Positions 15,412-23,744 of a stretch of DNA of 64,000 bases are shown here, in pieces. Position numbers and translations under genes: made by a program. The notes under the pieces are model-generated. The model made no database searches and was not told where the DNA came from. It saw only the letters and a list, made by a program, of their open reading frames with translations. Origin of the DNA: Flavonifractor sp. An100 (GTDB taxonomy: Bacteria; Bacillota; Clostridia; Oscillospirales; Oscillospiraceae); NCBI RefSeq assembly GCF_002161175.1, contig NZ_NFMA01000001.1:1-64000 (forward strand), written 5' to 3'. How positions within the stretch are numbered: the stretch's first letter is position 1; each line of letters begins with the position of its first letter.

Positions 15412-16047
15412 TTAAACCTCCTTTTGTTCCAAAATTCGGCAGGAGATTAGGTAGGAGATGGGCAGTCCAACCAGAGGCAGCAGGGGGATAAAGAGGAAGA
15501 GGGTGGTCAGCACAGAAGGGGAGAGTTGGTCCAATCCGTCCAACCATCCCAGGTTGGCTGCCCCAATGATGGCAACCACGGGAAGGAAGACGGTAGCGTA
15601 GAGATAGGGACGGGCCCGTTCCGGCCCTACGGCGTAGCTCATGGGCAGATTGAGGTCAGCGGCCAGCAGGCCCAGAGCCAGGGCCACGGCGGAGGTGCCC
15701 AGATTTTCCAGCATATCGCCCTGCTGAAACAGGGAGAGGAACAGGCAGGACACCAGGGCAAAGAGGGCGGCTGTGAAGATCATTAGCAGCACAAAGAGGT
15801 ATCGGGCGGTGACCACCGCCCGGCGGCCCACTGGGAGGGTCAATGCATAGCGGTCCCACTTGGCCTGTTCATCAAAGGCAAAGGCGGACATGGGCAGAAC
15901 CATCACAATGATCTGCACAAAGGCTGTGATAAAGGAGACGGAGAACAAGCCCATCGCCGCCATCCCCACGTAGAACAGCAGGAACAGCAAATAGGAGCGC
16001 AGGGTTTTCCGCAGCACTAAAATATCCTTGAACATGAGGCCAATCAT
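15412..16047 (-). CDS. ABC-2 type transporter permease
   Basis: A 211-residue membrane protein with about six hydrophobic segments, opening with MIGLMFKDILVLRKTL, a style typical of the short ABC-2 permeases encoded with YtrA-type regulators. It would form the membrane part of an exporter with the ATPase encoded directly upstream; their frames overlap by 4 nt (ATGA). Such systems in Firmicutes are commonly linked to the response to cell-wall-active peptides, but the substrate here is unknown. Confidence 0.85.
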   Translation of the reverse strand: MIGLMFKDILVLRKTLRSYLLFLLFYVGMAAMGLFSVSFITAFVQIIVMVLPMSAFAFDEQAKWDRYALTLPVGRRAVVTARYLFVLLMIFTAALFALVSCLFLSLFQQGDMLENLGTSAVALALGLLAADLNLPMSYAVGPERARPYLYATVFLPVVAIIGAANLGWLDGLDQLSPSVLTTLFLFIPLLPLVGLPISYLISCRILEQKEV

Positions 16048-16904
16048 AGGTCCTCCCCCTTTCCCACAAAGAGCATGATGTCCTCCAAAGAGGTGGGCTC
16101 CACCATCAAATGGGGGTATTTGCGCTGGAAACGTCCCCGGTTGCAGGTGAGGCCCTCGCAGCCGAAGGTCCCCCGGCGTACTCGGAGCAGATCCCCCGGT
16201 TCCACCTCACTGAGCTGCTGGGCGGTACAGCCCACCCGGCCATAGTGCTCCAAAATGGAGTCCTTGCTGTCGGAGAGGACCACCTGGCCCTGGTGGAGGT
16301 AGGTAATGTAGTCTGCCACCTTCTCCAGATCAGAGGTAATGTGGCTGGAGAGAAGGACCGCGTGGTCCTCCTGCTGAATGAAACTCAAAAACTCCTCTAG
16401 AATTTCGTCCCGCACCACCGGGTCCAGTCCAGCTGTGGCCTCATCCAGAATGAGTAGTTTGGGGTGGTGGGCCAGAGCAGCAGCCAGAGAGAGCTTCATC
16501 TTCATTCCCCGGGAAAAACCTTTGATGGGTTTTCTGGCCGGGAGAGCGAACTGATCTAGATAATGGTGAAAGCAGGCTTCGTCCCAGGTGGAAAAGACAG
16601 GCTTTAAAATAGTCCCAATGTCCTGAGGACGGAGAGGGTCATGGAAAAAGCACTCGTCCAGCACCACACCCACGTCGGCCTTGGCCAGCCGTTCCTGGCG
16701 GATGTTGTCATAGCCCATAAGGGTGATTTCACCCTTGTCCCGGGCAATCAGGTTCAGAATACACTTAATCGTGGTGGTTTTGCCCGCTCCGTTTTCTCCG
16801 ATGAGACCCATGATGGAGCCGGCCGGAAGGGTCAGGTCCACATTTTGTAACGCGAAGTCACCGTAGGACTTGCAAAGTCCATGTACCTCAATACTGTTTA
16901 TCAT
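16044..16904 (-). CDS. ABC transporter ATP-binding protein (YtrB-like)
   Basis: A 286-residue ATPase of the drug/peptide exporter class. Walker A GENGAGKTTT is near residue 37, the signature FSRGMKMKLSLA near residue 135 (a degenerate LSGGQ) and Walker B LLILDEATAGLDP near residue 155. The degenerate signature is common in this subfamily. The start overlaps the gntR stop as ATGA and the stop overlaps the permease start, so regulator, ATPase and permease form a tightly coupled operon controlled at the gntR promoter. Confidence 0.9.
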   Translation of the reverse strand: MINSIEVHGLCKSYGDFALQNVDLTLPAGSIMGLIGENGAGKTTTIKCILNLIARDKGEITLMGYDNIRQERLAKADVGVVLDECFFHDPLRPQDIGTILKPVFSTWDEACFHHYLDQFALPARKPIKGFSRGMKMKLSLAAALAHHPKLLILDEATAGLDPVVRDEILEEFLSFIQQEDHAVLLSSHITSDLEKVADYITYLHQGQVVLSDSKDSILEHYGRVGCTAQQLSEVEPGDLLRVRRGTFGCEGLTCNRGRFQRKYPHLMVEPTSLEDIMLFVGKGEDL

Positions 16905-17281
16905 AATTCGTCACCTTTATATAAAATATCCAGCATGTCATGGAGCTCCTCCAGAGAAAACGCGCCCTTCCGGGCCTCCTCCACTGCCTGGGCCAACTTG
17001 TCTTCCACCTTTCGCAGCTGTGCTTCCCGAAGCAGCTCCTTGTTCTGCGGGGCTACAAAGCAGCCCTTGCCTGGTACGTTCTCCAAAAAACCGTCCCGTT
17101 CCAACTCCTCGTAGGCCCGTTTGGTGGTGATTACGGAAATCCGCAGCTCTTTGGCCAGCAGACGCATGGAGGGCAGGGCGTCCCCTGCTACCAGAGCGCC
17201 GGTCATGATCTGCTCCTTCACCTGGTCGGCAATCTGTTCATAGATGGGTTTGCCGCTGGAGTTACTGAGAATGATGTCCAT
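16901..17281 (-). CDS. GntR-family transcriptional regulator, YtrA subfamily
   Basis: A 126-residue regulator: an N-terminal winged helix-turn-helix (KPIYEQIADQVKEQI...LPSMRLLAKELRIS...TTKRAYEELERDGFL) followed by only about 50 residues, mostly helical, which is the short effector/dimerisation tail of the YtrA subgroup. Members repress their own operon and an adjoining ABC exporter. A perfect 19-bp palindrome directly after the -10 of its promoter (17370-17388) is the obvious binding site, implying autorepression of this operon. Confidence 0.9.
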   Translation of the reverse strand: MDIILSNSSGKPIYEQIADQVKEQIMTGALVAGDALPSMRLLAKELRISVITTKRAYEELERDGFLENVPGKGCFVAPQNKELLREAQLRKVEDKLAQAVEEARKGAFSLEELHDMLDILYKGDEL

Positions 17282-17369
17282 TTGCTTCCCTTTCTAAGCG
17301 GGCAAAGGGGAGAGAGCTGTCCGCCTGCGCGGGGGTCGGACGCCGGATCTCCTAAACCAGCCTAAATAT

Positions 17370-17388
17370 TGTATATATACTATATACA
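17370..17388. promoter_or_regulatory. Probable GntR (YtrA-type) operator
   Basis: TGTATATA-TAC-TATATACA is a perfect inverted repeat with 8-nt arms. It starts 1 nt past the -10 of the gntR promoter and covers the expected transcription start, an ideal position for repression. Confidence 0.7.
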
Positions 17389-17389
17389 C

Positions 17390-17417
17390 AGTATAACACA
17401 CTTTTATAGACTGTCAA
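17390..17417 (-). promoter_or_regulatory. Promoter of the gntR-ABC operon
   Basis: On the minus strand TTGACA (17417-17412), 16 nt, TATACT (17395-17390). Confidence 0.8.
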
Positions 17418-17524
17418 GGGGGAGAGGAAAAAAAGAGGAGTCAGAGGAGAAAGGAAACGGGGCAGTTTGAGCAGTTTTGCCACTTTTCCTAAAAAAACAG
17501 GAGAAAACCCATACTTTTGCCCAA

Positions 17525-17553
17525 TTTACAAGGAATATAGGGGATGCTATAAT
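17525..17553 (+). promoter_or_regulatory. Promoter of the first MATE gene
   Basis: TTTACA (17525-17530), 17 nt, TATAAT (17548-17553), 47 nt before the start codon. Confidence 0.75.
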
Positions 17554-17600
17554 GGCCTGCGCAATGGAGCGATCTGGATTGTAAAGAGGGCGGAGAAGCG

Positions 17601-18980
17601 ATGAAGTTGGAAAACGATCTGGGCCGAGACCCGATCCGGCAGCTGGTGCTGCGCACGGCTATTCCCAGCATGCTGGCGCAGTTTGTGAGCGTATTGTATA
17701 GTATCGTGGACCGGATCTATATCGGAAACATTCCCGAGGTGGGAAATCTGGCTTTGGCGGGAGCAGGTGTGTGCGGTCCGGTGGTGACCATGATCGGTTC
17801 CGTGGCTTTTTTGGTGGGAATTGGTGGTTCGCCATTGATGAGCATCCGCATGGGCGAGGGGAACCTGCCTGCGGCACGAAAGATTTTGGCCAACTGCTTT
17901 TTGATGCTGTGTTTGCTCTCGGCGGTGTTGGCAGCTGGGGCTCTGGCGGTACGTCGTCCCCTATTGTTATTGTTCGGCGCCAGCCCCACTACCCTGCCCT
18001 ATGCTCTGGATTATTACACCTGGTATCTGTCCGGGACGCTGTTTGCTCTGCTGTCCAGTGGTCTGAACCAGTTTGTTATCTGCCAGGGCTTTGCCAAAAA
18101 GGGCATGCAGTCGGTGATGCTGGGCGCTTCCCTGAACATTCTGCTAGACCCTGTTTTTATTTTTGCCTTTGGGTTGGGAGTGCGGGGAGCTGCCATTGCT
18201 ACCGTACTCAGCCAGTTGGGCAGCTGCCTGTTTGTGCTGCGGTTCCTCTTCGGGCCGGTGCCTCCGGTGCGGATTACCTTTGGAGGCTATGAGCTCAAGC
18301 TCATGCGTCGGGTACTGCTGCTGGGGCTGTCCCCTTTCCTCATCATTGCCCTGGATAACCTGATGATCATTGCCCTCAACGCCATCCTACAGAGCTACGG
18401 TGGCCCCACCAAGGGCGATATGCTGGTAGCGGGTGCCACCATTGCCCAGTCCTTTATGTTGATCATCACCATGCCTATGGCGGGTATTACGGGAGGAACC
18501 GGTTCTATTTTGGGCTACAATTTTGGGGCTGGAAAGCCGGAGCGGATTGTGGAGGCCCAAAAATATATCTTGACCCTGTGCCTGATTTTTGCCAGTGTTT
18601 TGTTTGTGGTGGGCCAGTTTTTCAGTGCCCCCTTTACCCGTATTTTTACGCCGGATGCTCAAGTGTCTGCTTTGGCGGTGCAGGCCATTCGGATCTTTAC
18701 CCTGGGCGTGATCCCTCTGGCGGTGCAGTATGTGATCATCGACGGCTTTACCGGAATGGGAATGGTTCAATATTCCCTGCCCCTGTCGATATTCCGAAAG
18801 AGCGTATACTTTGTCTCTTTGTTTGTGCTGCCCATGCTGATGGGAGCCACAGGCGCCTTTTATGCCGAGGCGGTATCCGACCTGTTTCCACCGCTGGTGA
18901 GCATCGCAGTGTATTGGAACCGGCGTGGCTGGGTGACCCAGCAGGCGCTTAGACATCGTGCCCTCCAGGTAGGAATGTAG
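17601..18980 (+). CDS. MATE-family efflux transporter
   Basis: A 459-residue, twelve-segment membrane protein of the multidrug and toxin extrusion family, which expels cationic compounds in exchange for sodium or protons. Family features include the N-terminal DPIRQLVLRTAIPSMLAQFVSVLYSIVDRIYIG stretch split over two helices and the repeated second half (from about residue 235). It has its own promoter and a short GGAG-type ribosome site, and ends in a perfect terminator facing a second, only distantly similar MATE gene. The substrate is unknown. Confidence 0.92.
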   Translation: MKLENDLGRDPIRQLVLRTAIPSMLAQFVSVLYSIVDRIYIGNIPEVGNLALAGAGVCGPVVTMIGSVAFLVGIGGSPLMSIRMGEGNLPAARKILANCFLMLCLLSAVLAAGALAVRRPLLLLFGASPTTLPYALDYYTWYLSGTLFALLSSGLNQFVICQGFAKKGMQSVMLGASLNILLDPVFIFAFGLGVRGAAIATVLSQLGSCLFVLRFLFGPVPPVRITFGGYELKLMRRVLLLGLSPFLIIALDNLMIIALNAILQSYGGPTKGDMLVAGATIAQSFMLIITMPMAGITGGTGSILGYNFGAGKPERIVEAQKYILTLCLIFASVLFVVGQFFSAPFTRIFTPDAQVSALAVQAIRIFTLGVIPLAVQYVIIDGFTGMGMVQYSLPLSIFRKSVYFVSLFVLPMLMGATGAFYAEAVSDLFPPLVSIAVYWNRRGWVTQQALRHRALQVGM

Positions 18981-19004
18981 ATTGGCAGAGCGGAGTAGAA
19001 AAGA

Positions 19005-19042
19005 AAAAACGGAGCGATTCCAATTGGAATCGCTCCGTTTTT
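19005..19042. terminator. Bidirectional terminator between two MATE genes
   Basis: A fully symmetrical 38-bp palindrome, 19 bp per arm, A5 at one end and T5 at the other, lies between the two convergent stop codons. Confidence 0.92.
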
Positions 19043-19047
19043 GTTTG

Positions 19048-20424
19048 TTACGTGTCGGGTATGTCATGGTGGAGGTTGAGGTCCTTGGGCCAAATTCCCT
19101 TCCAGCCCAGGTAAAAGACGGTGGAGTGAAAGGCGACGATCAAGACCCAGCCCAAGCCGGTGGCTAGAGCTACGGCGTCCAGCCCCATGGCATCGACGAG
19201 TAAGTAGGTGCCTACCACTCGAGCGGCGATTTGAATGGTGGTGCCCCAGAAGGTGATGTTCATCCGGCCATTACCCCGGAACCAGCCCACAAAGGCGTGC
19301 CCCAGGAAAGAGAGGTAGTAGAACCAACTGATGACCTGGAGATAGGAGATACAAAGGGCGACACTCTCAAGGTCATTTCCCAGGAACAAAACGGAGAGCG
19401 GTCGAGCTTGTAGGTGCATTAGAAGGGAGAACAGCAGACCCATGGCCGTCAGGAGGGAAAATCCCCGGAGGAAGCCCTGTAAGGTTCGTTGTTCCTCTCC
19501 GGCGCCCCGGTTTTGGGCAATGAAAATGGCGGTGGCCTCGCAGCCGCTGGAGCCAAAAGCCTGAATAAAATTCTCGACGCGGTTGGCAGCGGTAAAGGCG
19601 GAGATGGGGGCAGTGCTGATGAGGCTGATGCCATTGACGGCACTCTGGATCATCAGCTTCCCCAAATAGAGGCTGGACTGCTGCAGAGCGGCCACAGCGG
19701 CGTAGCTGCTGGTCAAATGGACCAGACTTTTTTCCATCTTCATATCGGCCCGCTCCACCCGGAGGAAGGGTCGGCGCTTGCGGATATAGAGGTAGCAAAG
19801 CAGGGAGGAGAGCATCTGGGCGGAGGCGGTAGCCAGAGCGGTGCCGGTGATGCCCAGATCCATCACAGCCACAAACAGCCAGGCAGCGGCCAGGTTGTAG
19901 AGAAGGGAAATAAATAAAAAGCATAGAGCAGCCTTGGTATCTCCAACAGCGCGGAGGGTGGAGGCCAGATAGTTATAGGTAAAGGTAAAGAGCATGCCGA
20001 GGAGGATGATGCGCAGATATATGGATACATCCTCCAATAGGCTTTCCGGGGTTTGAATGATGGCCAGGAGCTGAGGCAAAAAGATCTGTCCCAGCAGAAC
20101 AGCGATGAGAGTGCAGCTGCCCATCAGGACCGCAGATACATACAGCTGCTGCCGCAGACGAGGGAAATTCTTTTCCCCATAAAACTGGGCAATTAAAACG
20201 GAGGCACCCATACAGGCCCCGGTAATGACGTAAATAAAGAGATTCATCACGCTCTCGGCCACGCCCAGAGCAGCAAAGGCGTTGTCCCCGATGTAGTAGG
20301 TGACAACCAGGGAGTTAATAATATTGTATAGCTGCTGTAGCACATTGGCGCACAGCAGAGGGATACATAGGCGGATAAGCTGAGGGGTGATGCTTCCATA
20401 AGTTAGATGGAGTTGATTGGACAT
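19048..20424 (-). CDS. MATE-family efflux transporter (second, divergent copy)
   Basis: A 458-residue membrane protein with the twelve-segment MATE layout; it opens with LTYGSITPQLIRLCIPLLCANVLQQLYNIINSLVVTYYIGDNAFAALG (read over two helices), typical of the DinF/NorM-like clostridial group. It differs clearly from the neighbour at 17601, so the pair is not a recent tandem duplication. AGGAGGT lies 8 nt before the ATG, and a near-consensus promoter lies 50 nt further up. Function beyond drug or metabolite efflux cannot be assigned. Confidence 0.92.
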   Translation of the reverse strand: MSNQLHLTYGSITPQLIRLCIPLLCANVLQQLYNIINSLVVTYYIGDNAFAALGVAESVMNLFIYVITGACMGASVLIAQFYGEKNFPRLRQQLYVSAVLMGSCTLIAVLLGQIFLPQLLAIIQTPESLLEDVSIYLRIILLGMLFTFTYNYLASTLRAVGDTKAALCFLFISLLYNLAAAWLFVAVMDLGITGTALATASAQMLSSLLCYLYIRKRRPFLRVERADMKMEKSLVHLTSSYAAVAALQQSSLYLGKLMIQSAVNGISLISTAPISAFTAANRVENFIQAFGSSGCEATAIFIAQNRGAGEEQRTLQGFLRGFSLLTAMGLLFSLLMHLQARPLSVLFLGNDLESVALCISYLQVISWFYYLSFLGHAFVGWFRGNGRMNITFWGTTIQIAARVVGTYLLVDAMGLDAVALATGLGWVLIVAFHSTVFYLGWKGIWPKDLNLHHDIPDT

Positions 20425-20473
20425 GGATGAACCTCCTGTCTGGCCACGCGTGCAGTTCCCGATCTACATGTAC

Positions 20474-20502
20474 ACTATAAGCCAATTGGGCCGGTTTGTA
20501 AA
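20474..20502 (-). promoter_or_regulatory. Promoter of the second MATE gene
   Basis: On the minus strand TTTACA (20502-20497), 17 nt, TATAGT (20479-20474). The divergent spoIIA side carries a TATAAT at 20579-20584 but no convincing -35, and I could not find a sigma-H site there. Confidence 0.7.
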
Positions 20503-20646
20503 ATAAATCTTTGTATATTAGGAGGGAAAAGATGAACGCAGACAGGAAAAGAGGCAAAATCCGACTGGGGGGCTGTCCTATAATGGGTCGGAAGAGGAAT
20601 GTGGGAGGCGCGTACATACGTGTCCGCCCGGAAAGGAGAAGCGACG

Positions 20647-20952
20647 ATGCCAGTGTCGTGTACACAGGAGGACCGCAGGTTGGTTGCAGAGGTGTCAGGG
20701 GAGCTGGACCACCATGGGGCCAAAAAGATCATGGAGGAGCTGGACCGGCAGATCGATACCCTGCTGCCCCGGGAGCTAACGTTAGATTTGCAGGGGCTGA
20801 CCTTTACGGACAGCTCGGGCATTGCGGTACTGTTGCGGACGTGGAAACGAATGAGTCAATTAGGAGGGGCATTTCGGGTCATCCACACGCCGGCCCAGGC
20901 CAGTAAAGTGTTTCAGGCGGCGGGGCTACAGCGCATGATCCGCTTTGAATGA
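20647..20952 (+). CDS. spoIIAA: Anti-sigma F factor antagonist SpoIIAA
   Basis: SpoIIAA, once dephosphorylated in the forespore, binds SpoIIAB and frees sigma F. The 101-residue STAS-domain protein contains the phosphorylation-site motif TDSSGIAVLLR with the target serine near residue 57. The open frame extends upstream to 20599, but AAAGGAG at 20632-20638 fits the ATG at 20647, and the resulting length matches the family (about 116 in Bacillus, shorter here). First gene of the classical spoIIA operon, whose presence shows the organism belongs to a sporulating lineage. Confidence 0.92.
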   Translation: MPVSCTQEDRRLVAEVSGELDHHGAKKIMEELDRQIDTLLPRELTLDLQGLTFTDSSGIAVLLRTWKRMSQLGGAFRVIHTPAQASKVFQAAGLQRMIRFE

Positions 20953-20999
20953 GGAGGGACCGGACGGCAGCCGGTCCAACACAGAGGAGGACCTACATA

Positions 21000-21437
21000 A
21001 TGAAAGTAGAAAACTACGTGTCTTTGGAATTTCCCAGCAGTTCATCCAATGAGGGGTTTGCCCGAGCGGCTGCCGCCTGCTTTGCCGCCCAGCTGGACCC
21101 CACGTTGGAGGAGATCAACGATGTCAAAACCGCGGTGAGCGAGGCGGTGACCAATGCTATCGTCCATGCCTACCCAGATACCTTGGGAAAAATTGTAATG
21201 AAGCTGCGCCTTCGGGAGGACCACTCACTGGAAATTGTTGTTCGGGACTGGGGTGTGGGGATTGCAGATGTGGAGCAGGCGCGAACGCCATTGTTTACCA
21301 CAGGGAGTGAGGAGCGTTCCGGAATGGGCTTCACCATTATGGAGAGCTTTATGGATGTGCTTCGGGTTCGCTCCACACCGGGGAAAGGCACCACGGTGAC
21401 CATGCGGCGGAAGATTGCCCGCCGCTCCGGCCGATGA
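21000..21437 (+). CDS. spoIIAB: Anti-sigma F factor / serine kinase SpoIIAB
   Basis: SpoIIAB binds and silences sigma F and phosphorylates SpoIIAA with ATP. The 145-residue protein has the GHKL ATPase motifs: N-box AVSEAVTNAIVHAYPD and G1 box VRDWGVGIAD, then the G2-like GSEERSGMGFTIM. GAGGAGG lies 9 nt before the ATG at 21000; a longer frame from 20949 would overlap spoIIAA and lacks a ribosome site of its own. The stop overlaps the sigF start (ATGA). Confidence 0.93.
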   Translation: MKVENYVSLEFPSSSSNEGFARAAAACFAAQLDPTLEEINDVKTAVSEAVTNAIVHAYPDTLGKIVMKLRLREDHSLEIVVRDWGVGIADVEQARTPLFTTGSEERSGMGFTIMESFMDVLRVRSTPGKGTTVTMRRKIARRSGR

Positions 21438-22150
21438 GCGGTACAATATCCTCGTCGGATCGGTTGGAAGCGGCCCGGCGGGGAGATAATCAGGCCTGTG
21501 AGCAGGTGCTACAGGAGAATAATGGGCTGATTTGGAGTGTGGTTCGCCGGTATTATGGACGGGGCGTAGAGCCGGATGACCTGTATCAGCTGGGATGTCT
21601 GGGCTTTTTGAAGGCAGTACAGGGCTATGACCCGGATTTTGGGACTCAGTTTTCTACTTATGCAGTGCCCAAAATTGCGGGGGAAATTCGACGCTTCCTA
21701 CGGGATGATGGTCCCATGAAGGTAAGCCGAGGGTTAAAGGAGCGGGGAGTCTCCATTCGCAGTGCTCGCAGCCGCCTGGCGTCAGAGCTGGGACGGGAGC
21801 CCTCCCTGTCCGAGCTGGCCCAGGAGACTGGCCTCACCCCAGAGGAGATTGCCGCAGCAGAAACAGCCTCTGAGCCGGTGGTTTCCCTCCAGACAGAGAC
21901 GGGGGACAGTGGTCTGACCCTGGAGGGGATGCTCACGGCAGGGGGAGAAGAAGAGGGGCTGGTAGAGCGGCTGGCCCTTCGGGCAGCAATGGCCCAATTG
22001 CCCCAGCGGGAGCAGCAGGTGCTTCTGTTGCGCTATTACCGGGGAATGACCCAGGTACAGACAGCCCGGATTATCGGCGTGTCACAGGTGCAGGTATCCC
22101 GGTTGGAACGCCGTGCCTTGGAACAGCTTCGAAAGGACATGACACAATAA
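21434..22150 (+). CDS. sigF: RNA polymerase sigma factor SigF (forespore-specific)
   Basis: Directs the first forespore transcription programme. The 238-residue protein has region 2 with the core-binding stretch (DDLYQLGCLGFLKAVQGYDPDFGTQFSTYA), region 3 and region 4 ending in the helix-turn-helix MTQVQTARIIGVSQVQVSRLE. Its position after spoIIAA and spoIIAB, and translational coupling to spoIIAB, identify it as SigF rather than SigG or SigE. A strong terminator follows immediately. Confidence 0.94.
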   Translation: MSGTISSSDRLEAARRGDNQACEQVLQENNGLIWSVVRRYYGRGVEPDDLYQLGCLGFLKAVQGYDPDFGTQFSTYAVPKIAGEIRRFLRDDGPMKVSRGLKERGVSIRSARSRLASELGREPSLSELAQETGLTPEEIAAAETASEPVVSLQTETGDSGLTLEGMLTAGGEEEGLVERLALRAAMAQLPQREQQVLLLRYYRGMTQVQTARIIGVSQVQVSRLERRALEQLRKDMTQ

Positions 22151-22187
22151 GGACTCTTCCACACAAGAGCTGTGGAAGAGTCCTTTT
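22149..22187 (+). terminator. Terminator of the spoIIA operon
   Basis: A stem of about 15 bp (22149-22163 with 22171-22185) followed by TTTT, overlapping the sigF stop codon. Confidence 0.9.
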
Positions 22188-22206
22188 AGTTCAGAATCAA
22201 ATAGAA

Positions 22207-22236
22207 GACGGCTCCCCTTGGCGGAAGGGAGCCGTC
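22207..22236 (-). terminator. Terminator of the PH-like membrane protein gene
   Basis: A 10-bp GC-rich stem (22207-22216 with 22227-22236); on the minus strand it is followed by a T-rich tail. It lies 95 nt downstream of the stop at 22331. Confidence 0.65.
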
Positions 22237-22330
22237 ATGTATACCGGATGCCGGAGGGGCCAGTCAGGAGAGAAAACTGGTGGTCGGCAGCCGTCAGAGG
22301 ACTGCTGGGAGAAGTGAGGGAACCCAACAG

Positions 22331-22888
22331 TCAAGCCAGGTAGCGCATCAATTGATCGGGCTGGTCCACATGGTAGAAGAGAAGACCCTGCACGTCCCGA
22401 CTTTCATCGGAAGAACGAAGACCCAGGACTGCGTGGGCACGACTCTTTTTGGAGGGCTTACCAACCAGTTCTCCAAAGCGGAGATTGCCGCAGCCATCTG
22501 CTTGCTGTTCCACAGCCACCTTCATGCCCTTGCCGATGGGGAGGTACATAACCTCGTCCTTCACAATGGCGATGATACGGAAGTTGGTGATGGCGTAGAT
22601 GGTCTTTTCCTCCAGGCACTTTTTGTCCATGATAGGGCGGGCGGAGAGAATGGCGGGCAGAAACAGGGTGATAATAGCTAAGATAAAGGCATCGCCAATG
22701 GTACGAGTGCCGGAGGCCAGGGAAGTCACCAGCAGATACAGTACGGCAGCCAATACACAGGCAGATACAGCCCAAGTAAGTAAGATAGAGGATTTAAAGC
22801 TCTGTTCCATCAATTCAAAGGGCTTAGGACGTCCAGACCAGCGGACCTCTTCCCCTTCCCAAAGTGCTTCCTTCAAACGCGTTTCCAT
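22331..22888 (-). CDS. Membrane-anchored PH-like domain protein
   Basis: A 185-residue protein: an N-terminal cytoplasmic stretch (WEGEEVRWSGRPKP), two hydrophobic segments at about 33-55 and 63-82, and a C-terminal beta-rich part starting with TIYAITNFRIIAIV. The pattern E..RWSGRP then two membrane helices then YAITNxRI is characteristic of bacterial PH (bPH/DUF304-like) domain proteins, whose function is unknown. A TATAAT lies at 22922-22927 on the minus strand, without a good -35. No functional link to its neighbours is apparent. Confidence 0.7.
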   Translation of the reverse strand: METRLKEALWEGEEVRWSGRPKPFELMEQSFKSSILLTWAVSACVLAAVLYLLVTSLASGTRTIGDAFILAIITLFLPAILSARPIMDKKCLEEKTIYAITNFRIIAIVKDEVMYLPIGKGMKVAVEQQADGCGNLRFGELVGKPSKKSRAHAVLGLRSSDESRDVQGLLFYHVDQPDQLMRYLA

Positions 22889-22998
22889 GATGATTGCCTC
22901 CTTGTCTCACTTTGTGCCCTCATTATAGCAGCAAGAAAATAAAATGGGTGTTAACGACTGAGAGGCTTCCGTTAAAAAAGTGCAAAGGATTTGCAAGA

Positions 22999-23035
22999 AA
23001 ATTCCGCCCGTCTCGTTTAAAGACGGGCGGAATTT
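22999..23035 (-). terminator. Terminator of the KdpDE-like operon
   Basis: A perfect 15-bp stem (22999-23013 with 23021-23035) with a T-rich tail on the minus strand, immediately after the response-regulator stop. Confidence 0.9.
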
Positions 23036-23036
23036 G

Positions 23037-23744
23037 TCAATCCTCCAGCATGCGGTAGCCGATGCCCAGCTCAGTGTAGATGTACTTGGGCTCGGAGGGG
23101 TTTTCTTTCAGCTTTCGGCGGATATTGGCCATGTTAACGCGGAGAATCTGGTTGCTGCTGTTACCTCCATAGGGCCCCCAGACATGCTCTAAAATGAAGT
23201 CGTAAGTAAGGACCTTACCGGCGTGAATGGCAAGCAGCTCCAGAATTTTAAACTCGTTTTGGGTAAAGTGGATGATTTCGTCCCCCTGAATGACCTGGTG
23301 TTTCGAGATATCTATGGTCAGGTCCTTGACCTGATAGACGTCGCGCTGAATGCCCTGGCTGACCTTCATGCGGTCTGCCCGTCGCAGGGTGGTGCGGATC
23401 CGGGCTAGCAGCTCAGAGACACCAAAAGGTTTTACCACATAGTCGTCCGCTCCCATATCCAGGGCCTTCACCTTTTCCGATTCCCGGTCTCGGGCAGAGA
23501 TGATGATAACAGGAACCTCGTTGGGAAGAGAGCTGAGTTGGGACAGCACATCCAGTCCATCCATATCAGGCAACCCTAAATCTAGCAGTACCAAGTCAGG
23601 GGAATGGGAGAAAAATAAAGACAGCCCCTCTTTTCCGCTGGTAGCGGGAATGGGCTTGTAGTCGTTGGCGCTTAGGGCGCGGCAGATAAAGTTACTGATG
23701 GCGTGTTCATCTTCCACCACCAGGATCACACGTTTTTCAGTCAT
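23037..23744 (-). CDS. Response regulator, KdpE/OmpR family
   Basis: A 235-residue DNA-binding response regulator: receiver domain with VVEDEHA near residue 10, phospho-acceptor in LVLLDLGLPDMDG, the SARD switch, KPFG near residue 105, and a C-terminal OmpR-type winged helix ending in RKLKENPSEPKYIYTELGIGYRM. It is closest in style to KdpE. The frame is open further upstream, but GGAGGAAG precedes the ATG at 23744, which overlaps the kinase stop by 8 nt. The kdpFABC potassium pump genes are not in the window, so the target is open. Confidence 0.88.
   Translation of the reverse strand: MTEKRVILVVEDEHAISNFICRALSANDYKPIPATSGKEGLSLFFSHSPDLVLLDLGLPDMDGLDVLSQLSSLPNEVPVIIISARDRESEKVKALDMGADDYVVKPFGVSELLARIRTTLRRADRMKVSQGIQRDVYQVKDLTIDISKHQVIQGDEIIHFTQNEFKILELLAIHAGKVLTYDFILEHVWGPYGGNSSNQILRVNMANIRRKLKENPSEPKYIYTELGIGYRMLED

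Noticed and set aside
20430-20646. A sigma-H promoter for spoIIAA
   Set aside because: AGGA and GAAT elements exist but not at the required spacing; the TATAAT at 20579 has no matching -35, so no promoter is claimed.
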